A stretch of 64,000 nt of DNA, taken from positions 124,001 to 188,000 of the forward strand of contig JAJPKJ010000065.1 of the NCBI GenBank assembly GCA_021323755.1, in the 5' to 3' direction. Below the pieces are notes generated by a model, which was given only the letters and a program-made list of their open reading frames with translations, was not told where the DNA came from and searched no databases. This document shows, piece by piece, positions 19,004 to 27,858 of this stretch. Each line of letters opens with the position of its first letter. The first letter of the stretch is position 1. The stretch comes from Chitinophagales bacterium (GTDB lineage Bacteria > Bacteroidota > Bacteroidia > Chitinophagales > Chitinophagaceae). The translations under genes and the position numbers were made by a program.

Positions 19004-21481
19004 TCAGTGGCTGTTGAGGCTGTCTAATTTATTTTTTGATTCTGCCTCTGTCCGTTTAATATTCTTTAAAGCGTTTTTAAAAGGATCCCAGGTAATCTTT
19101 AATTTACCATCATCTCCGGTTTTTGCACGCAACCTGGCGCTGATGCCCGTACTGCTATGAATGCCTTTATTAACCGGGATGCTATCTTCTTTTCTGGATT
19201 TCAAATTACTTAAAGGAACCTGTATGCTCATGTCTGTTCCTTTTTTTGTATCATAAATACCTTCAACAAATAATGTAATAGCGCTTGATTCAATTTCCAT
19301 ACGATTGAACTTTATTGCTGAGCCGTTAATGTCAAACCTGTCTTTTAATTCTGCAAATCGCAGGTCGGAAAAATCCCTGTTTTTAAAAACTTTTTTTGCC
19401 ACATTTTGAACCGGCTCAAAATTTATCAGTTGTCCCTGCTTCAAACTAAATTCAATATTGCCATTCATTGTTCCGGGTGCTATTTGTTCATCGGTATTCA
19501 ATAATGCGGAAAAATTGACATCTGCCTTTAATTTTCCTTTTATGTTTTTTTCAGTAATGGCATCCTGTCCAAAATTGCCGAATGATAACAATAACCTATC
19601 CATATCAACATCTTTAATTGCTGCATGAATATTGATTGCATTATTGATCCCATCTTCTTTAACAAAACCGGCAAACTCAAGTGCACCGCCGGAATTGTTT
19701 AGTGAAACACTGTCGAGTTTTATGATATCATCTTTTAGAATAACACCCGCGTTTATATTGCTTGCTGAAAATCTTTTGTAAGAAAGTTCGTTGGCTTTTA
19801 TTTGCAATCTGACATCGCATGAACTCAATACATGATCAAGCTGCGACACCTGTTTTGTAAACAATCTCTTTGATTTTTTATGGGCAGACGAGACCATATT
19901 TTTCCCCATAAAAGATCTAAAATCATGCAGATTCAATTTCGGCGAAAAAATATTCCAGTAAAGGATGAGTTTATCGGGGCTCTTATCAATTAAGGTGACA
20001 AGGCTTTTTATGCCACCATTCATTTTCAATTGAGTTGACCCAACCCTTGCAGTTAACGCATCGATGAGCACATCTTTATTGATGAATACCAGTTTCCCGC
20101 TGCAGGCATCAAGTAAGAAATTTTTTGGTAAATATCGTATCGCGGCGCTATCAAAATTGATATAGCCGTTTATGTCTGCCTGAATGCTGTCTCCGTCTTC
20201 CACCGGACCTTTATAAACAACATCCAGTTTTGCATTCCCCTTTTCAAATTCAATATCCCGGCTATCGAATAAATTATTCAGCGATTGTAATGCAAGCTCA
20301 GACCGCAGATTGCAGGTTAACTGCGGATGAATAAGATCATTAAAAATAATGCTGTCACAATTCAATTGAACATTTTCTGTAACACCCGAAAATTGATTGA
20401 ATCGCAACACTGAATTTCTATCTCCCGGCAATTTTGTTAAATCTACTTTGTTATTAAAATTTCCATTAAAAGAGCAATTGGTAAAAATTTCAAAAGGAGT
20501 CTCCACAATCGCATTATTTGTTTGCATCCACAAATGAATCACGGGATCGTGCGTCAAAGGATTTGTACCATCCAGCGTTGCATATAGATCCATGGGTTTG
20601 CTGATATTATATTGATCGAGTTTCTTGCGAATATTAAAGCTCAGCAAAGCAGCTGCCTGTTTATATGAAACATTTTTTGTTTGCAGTGAGATCGCAAACG
20701 GCGCCGGATTGATTGCCGTGAAAAATTTTCCTGATAGCAAAAAAGGTTGTTGATCAATATCCAGATCAAGATCATGGAACGATAAGATCTTATTCATTAA
20801 ATTGTACTGCACTTTGCAGCTCCCTGAAATTTTTTTCTCCTGCAAAAAACTTCCATTTCCCGGATTGAAGATCATGTTGTGAACAAACACATTTATATTG
20901 CCATTAAAAAATAAAACATCATTGGCTTTTATAATTGCGCTGTTTACCTGTTCAATTTCAAAATCAAATAATTTCTTACCCTTTTCTTTTTCAACGACGA
21001 ATTGAATGTTTTTACCTGCGATATCCGGGTAATCCTCACTTGTCGTATTTTTTGATTGATCTTGTTTTCGAAAAATATTCACGTTGGAATAACCTGATGA
21101 ATCAGTGAACAAATACAATTTCCCGTTCTCTACAACAAGTTTACTGAACGGAGATTTTCCAATGAGTATTTTAAAAGGATTTATCTGCCCGTAAATCTTT
21201 GCGACATTGAGTAGATCATGTTTATGCGTTTCCCATAAACTATCGCGCACGATCACATTATCCAACTGCAATGAAATAAAGGGGAAGGTGTGGAACAAAG
21301 AAACGTCAAGATTCCGAAATGATACCTTAGCGTTTATTTTTTTTTGGAGCTCCGTTTTTATTTTCTTTTCAAGATCTTTTTTATTCAATGAAAGATAAAC
21401 CCACAGGGAGATCCAGGCGATCAGCAGCAAGGCAATTATACCCCCGGCAATACGTATGATGTATCGTGATAATTTTTTCAA
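19004..21481 (-). CDS. AsmA family protein
   Basis: An 825-residue inner-membrane protein with an N-terminal helix (IIRIAGGIIALLLIAWISLWVYL), followed by long beta-rich repeats typical of AsmA/TamB-like envelope proteins. The AsmA C-terminal signature appears as GTMNGNIEFSLKQGQLINFE and the later RMEIESSAITLFVEGIYD. Related proteins are proposed to move phospholipids between membranes through a hydrophobic groove. It sits between uvrB and the M28 peptidase on the same strand, with gaps of about 160 and 90 bases. Confidence 0.8.
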   Translation of the reverse strand: MKKLSRYIIRIAGGIIALLLIAWISLWVYLSLNKKDLEKKIKTELQKKINAKVSFRNLDVSLFHTFPFISLQLDNVIVRDSLWETHKHDLLNVAKIYGQINPFKILIGKSPFSKLVVENGKLYLFTDSSGYSNVNIFRKQDQSKNTTSEDYPDIAGKNIQFVVEKEKGKKLFDFEIEQVNSAIIKANDVLFFNGNINVFVHNMIFNPGNGSFLQEKKISGSCKVQYNLMNKILSFHDLDLDIDQQPFLLSGKFFTAINPAPFAISLQTKNVSYKQAAALLSFNIRKKLDQYNISKPMDLYATLDGTNPLTHDPVIHLWMQTNNAIVETPFEIFTNCSFNGNFNNKVDLTKLPGDRNSVLRFNQFSGVTENVQLNCDSIIFNDLIHPQLTCNLRSELALQSLNNLFDSRDIEFEKGNAKLDVVYKGPVEDGDSIQADINGYINFDSAAIRYLPKNFLLDACSGKLVFINKDVLIDALTARVGSTQLKMNGGIKSLVTLIDKSPDKLILYWNIFSPKLNLHDFRSFMGKNMVSSAHKKSKRLFTKQVSQLDHVLSSCDVRLQIKANELSYKRFSASNINAGVILKDDIIKLDSVSLNNSGGALEFAGFVKEDGINNAINIHAAIKDVDMDRLLLSFGNFGQDAITEKNIKGKLKADVNFSALLNTDEQIAPGTMNGNIEFSLKQGQLINFEPVQNVAKKVFKNRDFSDLRFAELKDRFDINGSAIKFNRMEIESSAITLFVEGIYDTKKGTDMSIQVPLSNLKSRKEDSIPVNKGIHSSTGISARLRAKTGDDGKLKITWDPFKNALKNIKRTEAESKNKLDSLNSH

Positions 21482-21572
21482 ACGAAATAATTTTAATAGG
21501 CAATGGTCCTTGCATATCTATCCGGAGGGAAAATAAAATTAACGAAATAAAACCGAACTATGGCTTAAATAA

Positions 21573-23807
21573 TCAGTGAATATCGTTAATAATGGCATGC
21601 AAATAATTATTCAGCCGTATAATGGACGCGGACACAATTTCCATTTGTTGTTGCGCTTCATTCCAATCTCTTTGTTCAATGGCTTCCCGAATTCCCGGCA
21701 AGGTTTTCACGCCATACCCGGTATAAAAACCCGGAGCATAGATTGAATGCTTATACCAACTTCTTCGGGGCAGTCCATTTTCGACCAAGAGATTTTGTTC
21801 TGCGCGATAAAGCCGTTTATTGATGCTGTCTATTTTGGGGGAAGCAGTTTTTTGTTTTTGCAATGCTGCTGATAATTGGTCCGTGGTTTTTTTGAATTCA
21901 TCCAACGCATTTTGCAGATTGGCAAAATTGAGATAGGGAACCTCGTCTTTGGCGGCAGGCGCGGATAATTTTTTTTCAGGGTCTGACGCGTATTGATAAT
22001 CTTTTTCTTTGATCAATCTATTTTGAACTGATGTATTCTCGCGCATTTCATCTAATAATGCCTGTAATTCGTTGGTATACCTATTGATCACTTTGGATAA
22101 AGAAGTAAAATCAAATGGCAGTTGTTCGGCATCTGCAAGACGAAGTGTTGCTCTTCCCGCTGTCCTGGCTAACGTTAATCCATATTCGAAATTGGGGTCC
22201 TTGAACCGGCGATAATCGTCATAGGAATCATAAATGGAATGATATTCTCCCCCGCCATCTTCCCCTCCAAAAGCAATATTCAGGGAGGGAATGCCCAGGT
22301 GTTGAATAAATGGTGAATAATCGGAGCCTGATCCCATGGCTCCGATGCTGATATTTTTTTTCTCCATCAATTCCTTCAGCTTTTTTGGATCATTATTAAT
22401 TGAAACCATTTCATGGGATCGTCTGCGTTCCAGGATGCTGATCCCTGTTTCAGGATCGGTAACCGCTTTGGCAATTTCATTTACAAATGGCTCCAATGCA
22501 TGGGAACCTTCAACTCCCAAAAACCCTCTTCCGTTATCATCTGAATTGATATAGGTAACCACTTTTTGCTGCAATTCCGCAGCATGTTGTTCAACCCATT
22601 CGGTTGATCCCAATAGCGCAGGCTCTTCGCCGTCCCAGGAGCAATAGACGATGGTGCGCTTTGGTTTCCATCCTGTCTTTACCAACTCGCCAACCGCCTT
22701 TGCTTCTTCGAGCATGGCTGCCTGTCCGCTGATCGGATCATTGGCTCCATTCACCCAGGCATCGTAATGATTACCCCGCACAACCCATTCGTCCGGAAAT
22801 TCACTGCCTTTCATTTTTGCGATGACATCGTTAACCGGTTTGATATCCCAATTGAATTCCAGTTTGAGATGAACCGTTGTTTTTCCCGGACCGATATGAT
22901 AGGTAAAGGGTAAGGCGCCCCGCCATTGCTCCGGAGCAACAGGACCTTCCAGTGATTGCAGCAATGGGGAGGCATCGTGATAACTGATTGGGAGAACGGG
23001 GATCTTCAACAAATTGGCAGCATCTTTTCTATCAAGCCGTTTGGCATCCCTGGTCGCGCCTATGCCCGGAGTCAGTGGATCGCCGGGATAAATTGGCATA
23101 TCCATAACGGAACCGCGCTGAACGCCATATTCATTTTTATATGCGCCTTTTGGATAAACATCCCCTTCATAATAACCATCGTCTTTAGGGTCAGAATAAA
23201 TAATGCATCCTATAGCGCCATGCTCCTGGGCGACTTTTGGCTTGATGCCGCGCCAGGAGCGTCCATATTTTGCTATTACGATCTTGCCCCTGACGTCAAT
23301 GCCCAGGCGATTGAGGTATTCATAATCTTCAGGTAATCCATAATTCACAAAGACCAGTTCTCCGGTAACATCGCCATCAGGTGAATAGCAATTGAATGTA
23401 GGCAATTGCTCTTTTGTCTGATTGGAGGTTGCGTCTTCTTTTAATGGTAATTCCATCAACGAGGCTTTAAATGCGGTAGGAGCAGTCATTTCAAGCAGTC
23501 GATATTTTGGCGTAGGAAATAAAACATAAAAGGTTTCGATATTTACATCAAATCCCCAGCTTTTGTATTGGTTATAGATGTAATCCGTAACCGCTTTATC
23601 GCCGGGGGAACCGACATGGTGAGGATGCGCGGACATTTCCTTTATGAAATGATCAATTTCTCCTGTATCCAAATAGCCGTCAAATTTTTTTTCGGTGTTG
23701 AATTGTTGTGCCGTTGCACTTTCGCCAAATCCAGATAATGTTTGGGAGCGTGATGATTGAAGAAGGATCAACAGAGCTGCTAATATCTTAACCGATTTTT
23801 TGTTCAT
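21573..23807 (-). CDS. M28B family metallopeptidase (PSMA / glutamate carboxypeptidase II type)
   Basis: A 744-residue secreted peptidase with signal peptide MNKKSVKILAALLILLQSS. It has the protease-associated domain (about 130-300), the M28 zinc domain and a transferrin-receptor-like dimerisation domain. Zinc and catalytic residues match the prostate-specific membrane antigen pattern: GNHYDAWVNGANDPISG (His and bridging Asp), WDGEEPALLGSTEW (catalytic Glu and Glu ligand), YINSDDNGRG (Asp) and GGGEYHSIYDSYDD (His). It likely trims peptides with C-terminal acidic residues in the periplasm. Confidence 0.9.
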   Translation of the reverse strand: MNKKSVKILAALLILLQSSRSQTLSGFGESATAQQFNTEKKFDGYLDTGEIDHFIKEMSAHPHHVGSPGDKAVTDYIYNQYKSWGFDVNIETFYVLFPTPKYRLLEMTAPTAFKASLMELPLKEDATSNQTKEQLPTFNCYSPDGDVTGELVFVNYGLPEDYEYLNRLGIDVRGKIVIAKYGRSWRGIKPKVAQEHGAIGCIIYSDPKDDGYYEGDVYPKGAYKNEYGVQRGSVMDMPIYPGDPLTPGIGATRDAKRLDRKDAANLLKIPVLPISYHDASPLLQSLEGPVAPEQWRGALPFTYHIGPGKTTVHLKLEFNWDIKPVNDVIAKMKGSEFPDEWVVRGNHYDAWVNGANDPISGQAAMLEEAKAVGELVKTGWKPKRTIVYCSWDGEEPALLGSTEWVEQHAAELQQKVVTYINSDDNGRGFLGVEGSHALEPFVNEIAKAVTDPETGISILERRRSHEMVSINNDPKKLKELMEKKNISIGAMGSGSDYSPFIQHLGIPSLNIAFGGEDGGGEYHSIYDSYDDYRRFKDPNFEYGLTLARTAGRATLRLADAEQLPFDFTSLSKVINRYTNELQALLDEMRENTSVQNRLIKEKDYQYASDPEKKLSAPAAKDEVPYLNFANLQNALDEFKKTTDQLSAALQKQKTASPKIDSINKRLYRAEQNLLVENGLPRRSWYKHSIYAPGFYTGYGVKTLPGIREAIEQRDWNEAQQQMEIVSASIIRLNNYLHAIINDIH

Positions 23808-23907
23808 GAAAAATAATTTGATTGAATTGATATCAGCTTTTGCCGATAAATTAATTGAAATTAACTCAAAGCGATCGAATTATTCGTTGAAAAATCAACC
23901 AAAGAAC

Positions 23908-24360
23908 TTATGGCTGAGCACGGTTCAAGTATGAATGATAATTTGGAATGATTACTTCGTAATCCTCATACATCAATGGCGAAGTGAGTAAAAAATCGGC
24001 AGTGGCCCTGTCGCATGCTATCGGGATATTCCAAACCACACCCAATCTTAGCAATGCTTTGATATCCGGATCATGTGGTTGCGCTTCCATGGGATCCCAA
24101 AAAAATATCAGCACATCGATCTTCCCCTCGGCAATACGAGCGCCTATTTGTTGATCGCCGCCTAAAGGCCCGCTAAGGTACCGGGTTATGGATTGATCGA
24201 GCGCGTCTTCCAACATTTTGCCGGTGGTTCCCGTAGCGTACAAACGATGCCGGGATAAAGCGGTTTTATTGTAAATCGCCCATTCTATCAATTCGGTCTT
24301 TTTATTATCGTGAGCAACAAGGGCAACGCGTTTTCGGCCGGTCATTTTTCGATTTTGCAT
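23908..24360 (-). CDS. mgsA: Methylglyoxal synthase
   Basis: A 150-residue cytoplasmic enzyme that converts dihydroxyacetone phosphate to methylglyoxal and phosphate. It carries the family signatures RVALVAHDNKKTELIEWA at the N-terminus, the phosphate-binding ATGTTGKML, SGPLGGDQQIGARIAEGKID (catalytic Asp within) and FFWDPMEAQPHDPDIKALLR. The length is standard. It is divergent from the T9SS cargo gene and follows no obvious operon partner. Confidence 0.95.
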   Translation of the reverse strand: MQNRKMTGRKRVALVAHDNKKTELIEWAIYNKTALSRHRLYATGTTGKMLEDALDQSITRYLSGPLGGDQQIGARIAEGKIDVLIFFWDPMEAQPHDPDIKALLRLGVVWNIPIACDRATADFLLTSPLMYEDYEVIIPNYHSYLNRAQP

Positions 24361-24525
24361 GATAAAGTTTTATATTAATACGGTAATGTTGAAAAGGTAA
24401 TCTTTCTTTTTAAGAAGACTATAACATCACCAAAGAAATTCAAACCGGATTCTCTCGTTATTTAATCGGCATAAAATTTGCGAGTTGCAGGCAACCGCAC
24501 CCCGTTTTTATTATTCACGCATCTT

Positions 24526-25155
24526 ATGATCAAATCTTTTTGGCTTACCTCGATAGTAGTTTGCCTGTGTGGCTTTGTCTCAAATGCACAGCAGGAAAAT
24601 GATTCATTAAACAAAGGCCTTTTGTCTGATGGATCGGATTCCTCATTTGCCAGCTTCTCCTACTCTTCCAAAGATGGAAATAAAATAATATTACAATGGT
24701 CTTCCGACAGCACCAGACCAAATGATTATTTTATTATTGAAAGAAGTGAAGATGGAAAAAGTTATGAAACGATCGGTGCAATAAAAGGATCCCCTGACAA
24801 TAACCAATATGAGGTTAGCGATAATTCATCGCTTACAGGAATTAATTTTTACAGGATCAAATACATAAAAAAAACCGGACAATCTATCTATTCAAAACCT
24901 TTGCAAATAAATTCGCAAGGTAATATTGCTTTAAAATTTTACCCCAATCCCGTTGACAAATTATTAATTGTAGAAACCAATTATAAAGTGGAAATACAAC
25001 TTATCAATACTTTGGGTGCTGTAAAACTAAACAAGCAATTACAACAGGGATTACAGGTAATTGATGTCAGCTCGCTGGATAAGGGAAATTATATTTTGCG
25101 TATTGTTGATAATGAGCGCAACAGAAGCGTTTTACAACAATTGGTAAAAAATTGA
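24526..25155 (+). CDS. Secreted protein with type IX secretion sorting domain
   Basis: A 209-residue protein with signal peptide MIKSFWLTSIVVCLCGFVS and cleavage near NAQ. A fibronectin-like segment (about 40-125) contains WSSDSTRPNDYFIIERSEDG. The C-terminal Por-secretion tail is KFYPNPVDKLLIVETN through GNYILRI, the signal for T9SS translocation and surface attachment in Bacteroidota. A longer frame from a TTG at 24478 is open, but the ATG at 24526 begins the signal peptide directly. No catalytic domain is visible; it may be an adhesin or scaffold. Confidence 0.8.
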   Translation: MIKSFWLTSIVVCLCGFVSNAQQENDSLNKGLLSDGSDSSFASFSYSSKDGNKIILQWSSDSTRPNDYFIIERSEDGKSYETIGAIKGSPDNNQYEVSDNSSLTGINFYRIKYIKKTGQSIYSKPLQINSQGNIALKFYPNPVDKLLIVETNYKVEIQLINTLGAVKLNKQLQQGLQVIDVSSLDKGNYILRIVDNERNRSVLQQLVKN

Positions 25156-25265
25156 AGTTTAAACTATAATATTTAATAAAAAAATTACCTAAAAGTAGTA
25201 TTGCATAATTGAATCTTATCAGTTATCTTTACCACGGTTTTTCATAGGATATTGGATTTTAAAAC

Positions 25266-25296
25266 GGGGTTGAATATCTATTCAGACCCCTTTTTT
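25266..25296 (+). terminator. Terminator after the T9SS cargo gene
   Basis: Stem of GGGGTT...GAATA against TATTC...GACCCC with one bulged base, followed by TTTTTTA. It lies 110 bases past the stop codon; the intervening stretch shows no gene. Confidence 0.7.
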
Positions 25297-25327
25297 ATTT
25301 TTGGTAATCGATCAATGCGAATGGCTT

Positions 25328-25362
25328 AAAAAAAATAAGACCCCGCATTTCAGCGAGGTCTT
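25328..25362 (-). terminator. Terminator of recA
   Basis: A 10-bp stem, AAGACCTCGC/GCGGGGTCTT on the minus strand (one G-T pair), followed by A and eight Ts. It ends about 35 bases past the recA stop codon. Confidence 0.85.
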
Positions 25363-25395
25363 GCATACTAACCCATCTCGTAACAAACAATAAAT

Positions 25396-26397
25396 TTATA
25401 CAGCCTGCCCTTCTTTTATCTTTTCACGGATTTTTGTTTCTATTTCGCCGGCCAATTCGGGATTATCATGCAATAATTGTTTTACTGTGTCTCGTCCCTG
25501 CCCCAATTTATCGCTATTATAGCTAAACCAGCTACCGCTTTTTTGAACAATCCCCAATTCTACTCCCATATCCACTATTTCACCCATTTTAGAAATGCCT
25601 TCACCAAAGACAATATCAAATTCTGCGCTGCGGAATGGTGGGGCCACTTTGTTTTTCACTACTTTCACCTTTACACGATTTCCTACAGCTTCTTCACCAT
25701 CCTTGATTTGTGCCATACGACGGATATCAAGACGAACGGAAGAATAGAATTTCAAAGCGTTACCACCCGTTGTCGTTTCCGGATTTCCAAACATAACACC
25801 GATCTTCTCGCGCAGCTGATTGATAAAAATACGAATGGTATTTGTTTTACTGATGGTGGCTGTCAGTTTTCTTAATGCCTGCGACATCAATCTTGCTTGC
25901 AGACCCATTTTACTATCGCCCATTTCTCCTTCCAATTCTCCCTTCGGCACCAGGGCGGCAACCGAGTCTATCACGATCACATCCAGGGCGCCGGATAAAA
26001 TAAGCCTGTCTGCAATTTCCAAACCCTGTTCGCCATAATCTGGCTGAGAAATAAGAAGATTATCAACATCAACGCCTAATTTCTGAGCATAATTGCTGTC
26101 AAATGCATGTTCAGCATCCACAATCGCGCACATACCCCCTTTTTTCTGTGCTTCGGCAATAACATGAGTTGCTATTGTTGTTTTACCGGAAGATTCCGGT
26201 CCATAAATTTCAACTATGCGGCCGCGTGGCAATCCGCCAACGCCGAGAGCAACATCCAATCCAATAGAGCCCGTAGAAACCACTTCCATTGGCTCCTGAC
26301 TTCTTTCATTCATTAGCATTACGCTTCCTTTTCCAAAATCCTTTTCGATCTTGTCCATCGTTAGCTTTAGCGCCTTCATTTTTTCTGCATTTGACAT
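25396..26397 (-). CDS. recA: Recombinase RecA
   Basis: A 333-residue strand-exchange ATPase of homologous recombination and SOS induction. Walker A is [14 protein letters not shown] near residue 66. Other hallmarks are [19 protein letters not shown], the Walker B strand [20 protein letters not shown], the L1/L2 region [20 protein letters not shown], and the conserved [16 protein letters not shown]. The C-terminal acidic tail is short. It is followed by a strong terminator, and its upstream region holds hairpins described separately. Confidence 0.98.
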   Translation of the reverse strand: MSNAEKMKALKLTMDKIEKDFGKGSVMLMNERSQEPMEVVSTGSIGLDVALGVGGLPRGRIVEIYGPESSGKTTIATHVIAEAQKKGGMCAIVDAEHAFDSNYAQKLGVDVDNLLISQPDYGEQGLEIADRLILSGALDVIVIDSVAALVPKGELEGEMGDSKMGLQARLMSQALRKLTATISKTNTIRIFINQLREKIGVMFGNPETTTGGNALKFYSSVRLDIRRMAQIKDGEEAVGNRVKVKVVKNKVAPPFRSAEFDIVFGEGISKMGEIVDMGVELGIVQKSGSWFSYNSDKLGQGRDTVKQLLHDNPELAGEIETKIREKIKEGQAV

Positions 26398-26777
26398 AGC
26401 TGTAAATTTTATTCTTCAAAATTATTGATTCGTCGAAGGTAGGGTAATTATTTTATTCACACTAATTTTTTTAGTAAATGGATAACTAATTTTTTTGGGT
26501 ATAAGAAAGCCCTGACGGTATATCAGGGCCCTGCATGAAAAAACCTGGAACTTCGCAAAGAAATCTGTTATTGTAAAGTGAGGGTATTTTTTTGTTTCTG
26601 CCAATACCACTTTGTGGTAGTTTTTTTGAAATTTGGTCTCCCGGATCATATTATTAATAAAGTGTTATAAAACGATTTGGTCTTGATGACTTACTTTTGC
26701 AAAACTTCAGCACACCCAATATGAACATATAATAATAATAGTCCGGCTCTGATTATTCATCTTTAAAACAATTTTAT
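26398..26777. promoter_or_regulatory. Divergent recA / OmpA upstream region with two hairpins and a direct repeat
   Basis: This 380-base stretch has no convincing gene. It holds a 12-base direct repeat ACTAATTTTTTT (26461-26472 and 26485-26496) upstream of recA. A 7-bp stem hairpin GCCCTGA/TCAGGGC lies at 26509-26529. A compact hairpin TACCAC-TTT-GTGGTA at 26605-26619 is followed on the plus strand by G and seven Ts. The hairpins look like terminators or a leader structure for short transcripts, but no matching gene is seen. Confidence 0.4.
26692..26699 (+). promoter_or_regulatory. -7 box for the OmpA lipoprotein gene
   Basis: TACTTTTG matches TAnnTTTG. A TTTG at 26676-26679 is the only nearby -33 candidate, but the 12-base spacer is shorter than usual. 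The start codon is 78 bases further on, leaving a long 5' leader. Confidence 0.4.
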
Positions 26778-27659
26778 ATGAAGTTTAAACAATTATTATT
26801 ACCAGGATTATTTTCAGTTTTTCTTTTTTCATGTGTAAGTAGCAAGAAATTCAAAACCATGCAGGCCGAAGCGCAGGCGAGATATGATTCCCTGAATTCA
26901 GTTTATGCCAAACAAGGTGGTGATTTGAAAAATTGTAATGACCAAAATGCGGATTTAAATAGTAAGAAAAATTCTTTACAGTCACAAGTTGATGATCTGA
27001 CCAAACAAAATGCATTTTTGAAAGAAAATAGCACACAGGCTTTAAAGCAATTACAGGATATGTCCGTGATTTCAAGCACGCAGGCAGAAAGCATTAGAAA
27101 GTCAATGGAAAATATGGGTGCAAAAGACGCCTATATTCAAACCCTGCAACAAGCCATTGCGCATAAAGATTCTTTGAATATGGCATTGGTGATGAATCTA
27201 AAGGGCGCAGTAGGAAATCTTGATGACAAAGACATTAATATTAAGGTTGATAAAGGGGTAGTGTATATCGATATCTCCGATAAATTATTATTCAAAAGCG
27301 GACGCTACCAGGTAACTGAGCAAGCAAAAGAAGTTTTGGGAAAGGTTGCACAGGTATTAAAAAATCAACCCGATATTGAATTCATGGTAGAAGGACACAC
27401 CGATAATGTAGGATTCAGCAATGGCGTATTGCTTGATAATTGGGATCTGAGTGTTAAGCGCGCAACATCTGTTGTCAGAATTTTACAAAATCAATATGGT
27501 TTGCCGCCCTCACATATGACTGCTGCCGGAAGAAGTGAATACCTTCCTGTTCAGTCCAACGATACCCCCGAAGGCCGCGCTGCCAATCGCAGAACAAGAA
27601 TTGTTATACTTCCCCAACTCGACCAATTCTTTAAATTACTTGAACCTAAAAAGGGATAG
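26778..27659 (+). CDS. OmpA family lipoprotein with coiled-coil stalk
   Basis: A 293-residue envelope protein. The lipobox FLFSC near residue 18 marks a lipoprotein. Residues 25-125 are charged, Gln/Asn-rich and predicted coiled coil (for example NDQNADLNSKKNSLQSQVDD). The OmpA-like peptidoglycan-binding domain follows, with LLFKSGRYQVTEQAKEVL, the diaminopimelate-contacting VEGHTDNVG and the RATSVVRIL helix. It probably ties the outer membrane to the cell wall. It ends just before a clear terminator. Confidence 0.88.
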   Translation: MKFKQLLLPGLFSVFLFSCVSSKKFKTMQAEAQARYDSLNSVYAKQGGDLKNCNDQNADLNSKKNSLQSQVDDLTKQNAFLKENSTQALKQLQDMSVISSTQAESIRKSMENMGAKDAYIQTLQQAIAHKDSLNMALVMNLKGAVGNLDDKDINIKVDKGVVYIDISDKLLFKSGRYQVTEQAKEVLGKVAQVLKNQPDIEFMVEGHTDNVGFSNGVLLDNWDLSVKRATSVVRILQNQYGLPPSHMTAAGRSEYLPVQSNDTPEGRAANRRTRIVILPQLDQFFKLLEPKKG

Positions 27660-27681
27660 TCCCTCAAGATATATTTCCAAT

Positions 27682-27709
27682 AAAAAGCCATCTTAACAGG
27701 TGGCTTTTT
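27682..27709 (+). terminator. Terminator of the OmpA lipoprotein gene
   Basis: Stem AAAAAGCCA / TGGCTTTTT with an internal C-G pair and a short loop, starting 22 bases past the stop codon. Confidence 0.8.
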
Positions 27710-27858
27710 GATTTCAGGCATCAGCTTAAGTGTTTACTCATAAATATCGTTGCGCATAAACACATTATTTGTTCTTTTTTACTCATTTTCATATCATTTT
27801 ATGGGCAAATCGCGTTATTCACTATTAACAAGGAAATTGATCAATCTGTGCCCGGCTT

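Noticed and set aside
26422-26649. A 75-codon frame on the minus strand upstream of recA
   Set aside because: It runs through both hairpins, has no recognisable fold or domain, and its C-terminal part reads through AT-rich repeat sequence. It is more likely leader sequence.
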